A stretch of 13,097 nucleotides of DNA, taken from assembly GCF_002811985.1 (NCBI RefSeq), contig NZ_NPDU01000099.1, forward strand, positions 1 to 13,097. Direction: 5' to 3'. Position 1 is the first letter of the stretch, and each line of letters starts with the position of its first letter. Both the position numbers and the translations under genes were made by a program. The notes under the pieces are model-generated. The model saw only the letters and a list, made by a program, of their open reading frames with translations. It searched no databases and had not been told where the DNA came from. Positions 7,134 to 13,097 of this stretch are shown in pieces. The stretch comes from Leptospira adleri (GTDB taxonomy: Bacteria; Spirochaetota; Leptospiria; Leptospirales; Leptospiraceae).

Positions 7134-8050
7134 CTTTTCATGCCGGAACCCGCTTCAATTTCCTTTAGGCAAAGTTCCAAATCTTCTCTCCAATGGGGAA
7201 TGGGACCGAATATATTTCTTGTTTCTTCCAAATCCAAAATCGAATAACGGGGTCTAGGCGCGGGAGTAGGATAACTTTCAGTAGGAATCGGAAAAATAGA
7301 TTTAGGAGAATCCGTCAGAGAAAGCGAATGACCGAGATCCCTAACCGCAATCGCAAAATCGTACCAGCTCGCGATTCCCGAATTCGAAAAATGCAAGGTC
7401 TGCGGAAATCTGTCCCCTTTTAATATTCCATCAATTAAGAATATTATAAAATCCGCAAGTCTCCCGGCCCAAGTCGGCCGGCCGAGCTGATCTTCTATGA
7501 CCTTCAGCTCCGAACGACTCGGATCATTCAGAAGCCGCAGGATCGTCTTTGGAAAATTATTTCCATACGAAGAATAGACCCAGCTTGTGCGGACGATATT
7601 CGCCTGATGAGAATCCTGAAACATTTTTCGGATCCAATTCTCTCCTTCAGCCTTCGAAGAACCGTAAACGCCCTTTGGAGAAAGCGGAGAATCCGATTTC
7701 CAAAAACGAAGCGCATCCCCGATCGTTTCGCGATTCGCATCGAAAATGAAATCTGTGGAAACATGAATCAGATGAATTTTTCTTTTAAGACATTCTTCCG
7801 CGATTTTTTTGACGGCTAGAGAATTGATCTGAAAAGCTGATTCTTTTTCTGTCTCGGCCTTATCGACAGCCGTAAAAGCGCCGCAATGGACCAAAATCTT
7901 CGGTTGTTTTTCCAGGATTTCAGCCGTAGCATCCAAATCAGAAAGGTCCCATTCTTCTCTTCCGAACCCTTTCGAGGAAAGTCCGCTGGATTCGAAACGT
8001 TTCGCGAGTTCCCAGCCCAACTGTCCGCTCTTACCTGAATAAAATATCAT
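7130..8050 (-). CDS. rfbD: dTDP-4-dehydrorhamnose reductase
   Basis: RfbD/RmlD reduces dTDP-4-keto-L-rhamnose to dTDP-L-rhamnose with NAD(P)H, the final step. The 306-residue length is normal. The cofactor loop is [10 protein letters not shown] at 6-15, with Lys-Ser where many relatives have Ala-Asn. [12 protein letters not shown] at 55-66, HVSTDFIFD at 96-104 and the catalytic Y129-x3-K133 (YGSSK) are present. [13 protein letters not shown] at 154-166 and [13 protein letters not shown] are further family motifs. The ATG at 8050 lies three bases after the rfbC stop. The 3' end overlaps rfbB by four bases. Confidence 0.96.
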   Translation of the reverse strand: MIFYSGKSGQLGWELAKRFESSGLSSKGFGREEWDLSDLDATAEILEKQPKILVHCGAFTAVDKAETEKESAFQINSLAVKKIAEECLKRKIHLIHVSTDFIFDANRETIGDALRFWKSDSPLSPKGVYGSSKAEGENWIRKMFQDSHQANIVRTSWVYSSYGNNFPKTILRLLNDPSRSELKVIEDQLGRPTWAGRLADFIIFLIDGILKGDRFPQTLHFSNSGIASWYDFAIAVRDLGHSLSLTDSPKSIFPIPTESYPTPAPRPRYSILDLEETRNIFGPIPHWREDLELCLKEIEAGSGMKR

Positions 8051-8053
8051 ATT

Positions 8054-8614
8054 CTAATATACGAATGGAGTTTCAAAATCGGAGAGAAAGGGAGTTTCTT
8101 GATCCCTTTTCGAAACGATAAAATCAAAGTTCGGCAACCAATTCTTCCAAGGAATTCCAAGCGAAGGATCTTCCCAACGGATCCCGATCTCTTTTTGCGG
8201 ATTGTATTCCCGCGTAACCTTGTATAAAAAATCGGTATTGTCTTCTAAAGTTATAAAACCGTGGGCAAAACCCGGAGGAACCCAAAAAATATTCTTGTTC
8301 TCCTCCGATAGATCCGCAGAAACCCATTGACCGAAAGTCGGAGAACCTTTCCGAATATCGACGATCACGTCGATGACTCTCCCTCTTACCACGCGCACGA
8401 GCTTCCCTTGTTCAAAAGGAGGAATCTGAAAGTGCATTCCCCGCAGGACTCCTTTCGCGGAACGAGAATGATTGTCCTGCTGAAAATCAACCGGTATGTT
8501 TTCCTGAACAAAGGTCGACGACTTGAAGGACTCGAAGAAAAAACCTCGTTCGTCTCCGTAAACCTTCGGTTCGATAAGAACGGGACCTTCTATGGGAAAT
8601 CGTTTAAATTGCAT
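8054..8614 (-). CDS. rfbC: dTDP-4-dehydrorhamnose 3,5-epimerase
   Basis: RfbC/RmlC epimerises dTDP-4-keto-6-deoxyglucose at C3 and C5, the third step. The 186-residue cupin has family landmarks in order: GDERGFFFESF at 20-30, QQDNHSRSAKGVLRGMHFQ at 45-63 with catalytic His61, QGKLVRVVRGRVIDVIVDIR at 69-88, WVPPGFAHGF at 111-120, TDFLYKVT at 127-134 with the conserved Tyr131, and GIRWEDPSLGIPW at 144-156. It is the first of the four rhamnose-pathway genes. A 138-bp gap precedes it, and the ATG at 8614 lacks a good Shine-Dalgarno sequence. Confidence 0.97.
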   Translation of the reverse strand: MQFKRFPIEGPVLIEPKVYGDERGFFFESFKSSTFVQENIPVDFQQDNHSRSAKGVLRGMHFQIPPFEQGKLVRVVRGRVIDVIVDIRKGSPTFGQWVSADLSEENKNIFWVPPGFAHGFITLEDNTDFLYKVTREYNPQKEIGIRWEDPSLGIPWKNWLPNFDFIVSKRDQETPFLSDFETPFVY

Positions 8615-8752
8615 AGGTATTCAATTGAAAAAGTAGATTTAGAAACTTAAGCGGCGGACCAAAGCGCGCCTCTCTCTATTAAGCCAGATAAAAAAAATGA
8701 ACTCGATTCACAAGGAGATTTATTGAAATAGGCGACTTCGGTAAAAATTATA
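8615..8752 (-). other. Intergenic region upstream of rfbC
   Basis: At 138 bp this is the largest gap inside the sugar cluster, so it is the most likely place for an internal promoter driving rfbCDBA. On the minus strand it begins TATAATTTTT immediately after the RgpF-type gene and later has a run of eight T. I see no convincing terminator stem and no coding sequence. Confidence 0.4.
8685..8713 (-). promoter_or_regulatory. Weak candidate promoter for rfbCDBA
   Basis: Minus-strand TTGTGA (8713-8708) and TATCTG (8690-8685) are separated by 17 bp, the usual sigma-70 spacing, and lie about 70 bases before the rfbC ATG. The -10 box is a poor match, so this is only a candidate. Confidence 0.2.
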
Positions 8753-9664
8753 TCAGCGTTTTGAATTTAGATGGCGTTCGATATAAGAAACCGGATAACC
8801 CTTTGCGGCGACGAATTCTTTCAGCCGGTCCATGCTCTTTTCGGAAAGCATCTTTTTTCTCAACAATTCACCCTTGATAAAAGGAAAATGAAAAGAATAG
8901 ATCATGGGCTCCCATAACTTTATCGTTGGATTGACGTCCACAGCAGAACCCGAGACCGCTTTTTGAATTTTTTCTCCGGAGAAAAAAGCCCCGCAAGAAA
9001 AACCTTCCTTTTCGAAGAGAGCTTTCAATTGCAGCTCATACTTATCGATCACCGCTTGCTTATCGAAATAATACTTCGCTTGCTCCCAAAAATTCCAAAA
9101 GAAAGAAGACTGGATAACCTGGCGATTAAAGACAATAAAATAACTTTGAATATGCCTATCGACTTCAAAACTCTCGCTCATTGCCCAAAGATCGAAACGA
9201 TTGCGCTTCATTTCTAAAAATATTTCGGACAAATCCGTAAACGGTCCGTAGACGCTGTCGTTTGCGACCAAGATGTTTTCTATCTCAGGAGTATTTTTGA
9301 TCTTATCCTTAAGTTGTAATAACCCGGATTTCCAAAGACCAAAATCCCATCCGTAATTTTCCTGGGTCAAAATCCCAACGACCTTTTCTTTAAGTTTTAC
9401 TTTCTCCTCCTCTAATATTTTTGTGCTCGTGCAGAGAACGATCGAAAAACCAAGTTGCCTTAATTTTTGCAAATAATAGAGAACGTAATCGTTCACGATC
9501 CCGCTCGAACTATAATGGGCAAAAAAACAAAGGTTAGGTTCAGATATCGGAGAAAATTCTTCATAGAAATAATCCACCGAAGACCTAAACTCACCGCTTC
9601 TAGAAGTATCCAAAAAGAAACTTTTAATCTTTTTTTTTAAAGTTAACCAAAAAGAGGACAACAA
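8753..9664 (-). CDS. Rhamnan synthesis F (RgpF, PF05045) family protein
   Basis: This protein of about 303 residues carries the conserved pieces of the rhamnan synthesis F family: LCFFAHYSSSGIVNDYVLYYL at 45-65 (key residues FFAHY and NDYVLYY), ENYGWDFGLWKSGL at 102-115, ILVANDSVYGPF at 131-142, and HIQSYFIVF at 171-179. Family members take part in building rhamnose-containing polysaccharides and are thought to be glycosyltransferases. The activity of this subset is not certain. The position next to rfbCDBA fits a rhamnose-related role. It is shorter than streptococcal RgpF and lacks extra domains. The start is TTG at 9664, with GGAG five bases upstream, and a second TTG follows directly. No in-frame ATG is near. 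Confidence 0.8.
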   Translation of the reverse strand: MLSSFWLTLKKKIKSFFLDTSRSGEFRSSVDYFYEEFSPISEPNLCFFAHYSSSGIVNDYVLYYLQKLRQLGFSIVLCTSTKILEEEKVKLKEKVVGILTQENYGWDFGLWKSGLLQLKDKIKNTPEIENILVANDSVYGPFTDLSEIFLEMKRNRFDLWAMSESFEVDRHIQSYFIVFNRQVIQSSFFWNFWEQAKYYFDKQAVIDKYELQLKALFEKEGFSCGAFFSGEKIQKAVSGSAVDVNPTIKLWEPMIYSFHFPFIKGELLRKKMLSEKSMDRLKEFVAAKGYPVSYIERHLNSKR

Positions 9665-9669
9665 AAATA

Positions 9670-9673
9670 CTCC
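9670..9673 (-). promoter_or_regulatory. Shine-Dalgarno sequence at tandem TTG starts
   Basis: Minus-strand GGAG lies five bases before TTG 9664 and eight bases before the adjacent TTG 9661. Either could start the RgpF-type protein; the difference is one residue. Confidence 0.45.
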
Positions 9674-9701
9674 AATATCAAACTCAATACATTCATAATA
9701 C

Positions 9702-10553
9702 TTAATGTTTTTTATCGAAAAGCTTTCTTTTTAAGGCGCTCATAAGCCGCAGAGTAGTTGCAAGCAACTTTATCAGTCCGAATACGACCCTATTTTTGGT
9801 TAAAATCAGAAACTGATCTTCAAACTCCTTGGCTTTCAAATGTCGCGCAAATAAAACCTGAATATTTTCCAAATAGAGCCGTTTATGATTTTCATATAGT
9901 TGCATATAAAGAGGCAAAAATCGATCGAGAGACCGGCTAGAACGCGAAATATGTCCCCGCCGGTAGTAAAACAACACCCTTGGAATTCTATAAACGTTTC
10001 TGCCTTTCTCGACGAGCTTTAACCAAAAATCATAGTCTTCCCATTCATTCTTCATGTTTGCGTTAAAGCCGCCGACTTCTTTCCAATCCGATTTTCTAAA
10101 AACGGATGAAACGAATATACAATTGTCCAGAAGAATTTCGGGAAACTTATACTCAGGCAGATTCCATTTTCCGTGCATCGATCCGAAAAATTCCGCCTCG
10201 CAATACACGATTCCAAGAGACGGATTTTTTGCATAAGCCGAGACCGCTTCCATTAGATAATCCTTATGAATCAAATCATCCGCATCCAAAGGCAGTATAA
10301 ATTCTCCCTTTGCCAATTCGATGCCAAAATTCCTCGCAACGGAAGGCCCTGATCTGTCGATCCTCTTTACAGTATAAGTTTTTTGATATTCATTAAGAGT
10401 TTCTAATGTAACTCCATCGGTGGAACCGTCGTCGACAATGATAATCTCATAATTCTTATACGTCTGAGCGAGGACGCTTTGGACCGCCTCGCCTATATAA
10501 TGTCCGTAGTTATAACAAGGAATGACGACTGAAACGAGAGGAAAGTTTTGCAT
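9702..10553 (-). CDS. Family 2 glycosyltransferase
   Basis: This 283-residue protein is a classic GT-A fold family 2 enzyme: LVSVVIPCYNYGHYIGEAV at 6-24, SVLAQTYKNYEIIIVDDGSTD at 26-46, SVARNFGIELAKGEFILPLDADD at 71-93 with the metal-binding DADD at 90-93, and NEWEDYDFWLKL at 169-180 with the probable catalytic Glu172-Asp173. It probably transfers one sugar of the O-antigen repeat at the cytoplasmic face of the membrane. A basic, partly hydrophobic C-terminal tail may help membrane contact. It starts 26 bp after the preceding glycosyltransferase gene, with a weak ribosome-binding site. Motifs are intact; sugar specificity is not predictable. Confidence 0.9.
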   Translation of the reverse strand: MQNFPLVSVVIPCYNYGHYIGEAVQSVLAQTYKNYEIIIVDDGSTDGVTLETLNEYQKTYTVKRIDRSGPSVARNFGIELAKGEFILPLDADDLIHKDYLMEAVSAYAKNPSLGIVYCEAEFFGSMHGKWNLPEYKFPEILLDNCIFVSSVFRKSDWKEVGGFNANMKNEWEDYDFWLKLVEKGRNVYRIPRVLFYYRRGHISRSSRSLDRFLPLYMQLYENHKRLYLENIQVLFARHLKAKEFEDQFLILTKNRVVFGLIKLLATTLRLMSALKRKLFDKKH

Positions 10554-10579
10554 ATTATGAAATTCTTAAGTCCAAGGAG

Positions 10580-11374
10580 TCAGTGAAATCGATTCGACGC
10601 CGGAAATAAATTGATAATTCCTCGCAAAACGGATCTTAGAAAAATATTCAATCTTTTAAACACCCCGGGAAAATCCCGAAAAAAGAACAACTCCGTCGCG
10701 CTGAAGTATTTCGATTGAGCCGTTTCTCTTTCCCTATTCAGCCGAATCTGATTTTCAGGCAACGAACTGAGTCCATCCAAATTGAAAATGGAAAAAGCAA
10801 CGGGTAGGTATTTTGTTTTAATCTGATTCGTTTTGTATATCCGAAGCCAAAATTCATAATCCGCGACCATCTTATACGCAGTATCGTACATTCCAAAACG
10901 ATCAAACAACTCCCTCTTTATGAGACAAGCCGGGTGCCAAATCGTGTCCAATAACAAATGGGAAAGCGTCATTCTTTTCGGCTGTCTTCTCAAAAGTAGT
11001 TTCCCGTCTTTCAATTCAAGAAACATATCTCCGTAGATAAGATCCTCGTCGAAGTTCCGTTTGAATAAATCGAGAAGCACGGTTTCAGACGCTAGTCGAT
11101 CTCCGGAATTTAAGAACAAACAAAACTCGCCTTTAGCCGCTCGAATTCCCTTATTTTGCGCGTAATAAATTCCATCGTCTTTTTCCGAAACCCAATACGC
11201 GATCTTATCCTGAAACTCTTCGACCACTTGGACGCTACCGTCCGTGGAAGCGGCATCGATAATTATATGCTCATAGTTTTCGAAACTTTGATTTCTCACG
11301 GAGAGTATTGTTTTTTTTAAGCCGTCCCTATTGTTATAATTGATTGTAATAACGGATACCTTAATCTGTTTCAT
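10580..11374 (-). CDS. Family 2 glycosyltransferase, WcaE-like
   Basis: This 264-residue protein has the sequence pattern of WcaE-type family 2 transferases: VSVITINYNNRDGLKKTI at 6-23, YEHIIIDAASTDGSV at 34-48, YWVSEKDDGIYYAQNKGI at 60-77, and AAKGEFCLFLNSGD at 79-92. The usual DxD is NSGD (89-92), as is typical of this subfamily. WHPACLIKRELF and VADYEFWLRIY follow in the second half. It begins 12 bp after the membrane protein gene, and its stop is 26 bp before the next glycosyltransferase, so all three are very likely one transcript. It probably adds one O-antigen sugar. The donor is unknown. Confidence 0.88.
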   Translation of the reverse strand: MKQIKVSVITINYNNRDGLKKTILSVRNQSFENYEHIIIDAASTDGSVQVVEEFQDKIAYWVSEKDDGIYYAQNKGIRAAKGEFCLFLNSGDRLASETVLLDLFKRNFDEDLIYGDMFLELKDGKLLLRRQPKRMTLSHLLLDTIWHPACLIKRELFDRFGMYDTAYKMVADYEFWLRIYKTNQIKTKYLPVAFSIFNLDGLSSLPENQIRLNRERETAQSKYFSATELFFFRDFPGVFKRLNIFLRSVLRGIINLFPASNRFH

Positions 11375-11386
11375 ACAACGCTCGAA

Positions 11387-13042
11387 TTAATAAACGACCA
11401 GTTCTTTTCTTAAATTTCTGCAACCTCTGATATCCGGCGCATTTTCAAGGGCAGCGGGAGGAAAAATGATAACGGTACAGGATTTTCCACGAATACTCTT
11501 TTCATCGTACGGCAATACTTTCATTTCTGCGGATCCTTCTTTTGAAATGATTCTTAAACTTCTTAATAATCCGTTTTTAAACTCCGATTCTGCCTCTTGA
11601 TCCGTCACCAATATCATCTTCGAAATTTCGCTATCGTAATAATTGAGATAACGAGAGAACGAATCGATCGGTTCATAATCGTATGCCTGATACGCGTAAA
11701 GAATCAGCATTTCGTCTTTAGGCAGAGAACTTACTTTTTTTACCGAAGCGGTAAACGAGATCGTCCTTTTCATATTCGCGCGAGAATCCCTTTGCAAGTT
11801 CGTCAATCCTTGAACTGAAAAAATGGAGCTTACATATAAGATTAGAATCAACTGAACGGCTACGTTCCTTTTTGATACCCCGAACTTAAAAATTTTGAAA
11901 ATTTCGGACAAGGTTAGCGCAAGAATTAAGAATACCGCTGATTGAAAGAGGATCAATCCAGGGAAATCGTATCTCGTATTTATAGGCCAGTTCCCGTTAT
12001 AAAAAATGATGTTCAGAAGAACGACGAGAACGAACACCGCAGGTAGAAGTATCTTTTTTAAATCTCTAATTTTAATTCTATTGGAAGCCGACAGTCGCAA
12101 AGAACACAAAACAATGAGCAACCCCAAAGGTATCATGACATACTCGCTCTTCACCGCACCGAGCAAAACGGCGCTCCTGTCGGCAAAGGAAGTGCTATTT
12201 CCGTAAATATCCGTTTTATTCTTACTATGAAATAGAAGGAGTGAGATTACTTCGAAAATCGAAAACAGTATGGGAAAAATCAAAACGATTCGTTGAAACC
12301 AGATGCCCGACTTGTGTCTCTCAAAAAAAAGAATGAAAATCGGAAGCAAAATTAAAATTAAGAAATTTTCTTTCGAGCCCGCAGAGATCATGACTCCGAA
12401 AGAAATACATAGATAAACCCATATCGGATTTTTCTTATCCGTTCCGAACCTGTATTTTGACAATGCCAAAATAATCAGAGCCACTCCCCAAACGGTGTAC
12501 AATTCGCCGGTAGCCATTCTTGAAAAAATATCGGACCAATATCGAACGGTAAAAACATACATCGTAAACAAAAAGGAAAGAGAAAAGGAAAAAAATTTCG
12601 AAAGCAAACCCAGAATTGAAAATATAAACAAGGAAGAAATCGATAACCGAAAGAGATACCACAAAGTTGCTTTGTCTTTCCATAACAAAGACTCGGAAAT
12701 TCTTAAAAAATAATAAGAAACTCTGTATCGAGAGCTATTTCCGAACTTTCCGACTTCCGTTTGATTGAGCAGTATATCGAATAAATCAGACCAAGAGTTT
12801 TGATTCGTTTTAGATTTGAGAAAATAAAATACTTCATGATCGTCGATGAGCCACCACTGTGCTTTTAGATTTGGCCCGAATAAATAGACGGTTAAAGATA
12901 TCGACAAAAGACTTGTGAGCAAAAAACGAACTTTCGGAGATATTATGAATTTCTTTTCTATTACGAAAAGAATTAAGAAGAGCCCTAAAATTATAAATTG
13001 ATCCGCACCCCAATAGGAGCGGGAAAAAACAATTGAATTCAT
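11387..13042 (-). CDS. Polytopic membrane protein, possible GT-C glycosyltransferase
   Basis: This 551-residue protein has about ten hydrophobic membrane segments between roughly residues 15 and 415, then a soluble C-terminal domain of some 130 residues. After the second hydrophobic segment is WWLIDDHEVFYFL at 63-75. An acidic pair in the first large loop (Asp67-Asp68, with His69-Glu70) is typical of GT-C fold glycosyltransferases that use lipid-phosphate sugar donors on the outer face of the membrane. RYRVSYYFLR at 105-114 resembles an R-x-x-x-Y element near that loop in related proteins. It is upstream of two family 2 glycosyltransferase genes and in the same direction. I do not recognise the specific family. 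A Wzy-like polymerase or another O-antigen membrane protein is possible, though Wzy proteins usually lack this acidic loop. Base composition is clearly AT-rich. Confidence 0.65.
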   Translation of the reverse strand: MNSIVFSRSYWGADQFIILGLFLILFVIEKKFIISPKVRFLLTSLLSISLTVYLFGPNLKAQWWLIDDHEVFYFLKSKTNQNSWSDLFDILLNQTEVGKFGNSSRYRVSYYFLRISESLLWKDKATLWYLFRLSISSLFIFSILGLLSKFFSFSLSFLFTMYVFTVRYWSDIFSRMATGELYTVWGVALIILALSKYRFGTDKKNPIWVYLCISFGVMISAGSKENFLILILLPIFILFFERHKSGIWFQRIVLIFPILFSIFEVISLLLFHSKNKTDIYGNSTSFADRSAVLLGAVKSEYVMIPLGLLIVLCSLRLSASNRIKIRDLKKILLPAVFVLVVLLNIIFYNGNWPINTRYDFPGLILFQSAVFLILALTLSEIFKIFKFGVSKRNVAVQLILILYVSSIFSVQGLTNLQRDSRANMKRTISFTASVKKVSSLPKDEMLILYAYQAYDYEPIDSFSRYLNYYDSEISKMILVTDQEAESEFKNGLLRSLRIISKEGSAEMKVLPYDEKSIRGKSCTVIIFPPAALENAPDIRGCRNLRKELVVY

Positions 13043-13054
13043 TGATTAGTTCCG

Positions 13055-13097
13055 TTAAGAAGAAATATTAGCGTCTTTGACGATATAGTTCGGACGG
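13055..13097 (-). CDS. Possible 3' end of an upstream gene (runs off the right edge)
   Basis: One minus-strand frame is open from the edge and ends at TAA 13057-13055, reading RPNYIVKDANISS. This would place a stop 12 bp before the membrane protein ATG, which fits operon spacing. Thirteen residues are too few to identify a family, and the other frames cannot be excluded. Confidence 0.2.
   Translation of the reverse strand, partial: RPNYIVKDANISS

Noticed and set aside
8640..8690. Hairpin in the gap before rfbC (CTTAA near 8678 and TTAAG near 8647)
   Set aside because: Only short arms pair, the inner bases do not form a continuous stem, and no T tract follows. It is not convincing as a terminator or attenuator.
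1..13097. tRNA, rRNA, CRISPR arrays or transposase genes
   Set aside because: I found no tRNA-like cloverleaf, no regularly spaced direct repeats and no transposase or integrase motif on either strand by reading. A covariance-model search would be the decisive check.

Overview
Every gene I can support in this window is on the minus strand, so transcription runs from the right edge to the left. The window looks like the distal part of a lipopolysaccharide O-antigen (rfb) locus of a Gram-negative bacterium. The style of the proteins, the order rfbC-rfbD-rfbB-rfbA read in the direction of transcription, the weak or absent Shine-Dalgarno sequences and the toxin-antitoxin pair beside the locus suggest a spirochaete of the genus Leptospira. 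That assignment is an inference, and I cannot name a species.

Reading with transcription: (1) 13097-9702 holds a large polytopic membrane protein with a GT-C-like acidic first loop, followed by two family 2 glycosyltransferases. This part is AT-rich. (2) 9664-8753 is a protein with the rhamnan synthesis F (RgpF, PF05045) signature. (3) 8614-5199 is a complete, tightly packed dTDP-L-rhamnose pathway: RfbC epimerase, RfbD reductase, RfbB dehydratase and RfbA nucleotidyltransferase. (4) 5106-2405 is a run of three family 2 glycosyltransferase genes. The first is broken; the next two look intact and resemble rhamnosyltransferases. (5) 2352-961 is a DASS/SLC13-family anion transporter that probably lies outside the sugar pathway. 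(6) 815-125 is a VapBC-type toxin-antitoxin operon with a perfect palindrome at its start codon. It is followed six bases later by the 5' end of a YdeI/OmpD-associated-type gene that leaves the window.

RfbA-D make dTDP-L-rhamnose. The glycosyltransferases and the RgpF-type protein probably use it, with other sugars, to assemble a rhamnose-containing O-polysaccharide. No Wzx flippase, Wzy polymerase, Wzz or ABC exporter is visible here, so export and polymerisation must be encoded elsewhere.

The most striking observation is a 33-bp exact inverted repeat. One copy (3382-3414) lies inside an intact glycosyltransferase gene. The other (4830-4862) sits exactly where the upstream glycosyltransferase gene loses its nucleotide-sugar-binding segment and its reading frame. 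This looks like a recent, templated inverted insertion that inactivated a sugar transferase, which could change the O-antigen structure. An assembly error has to be excluded first.
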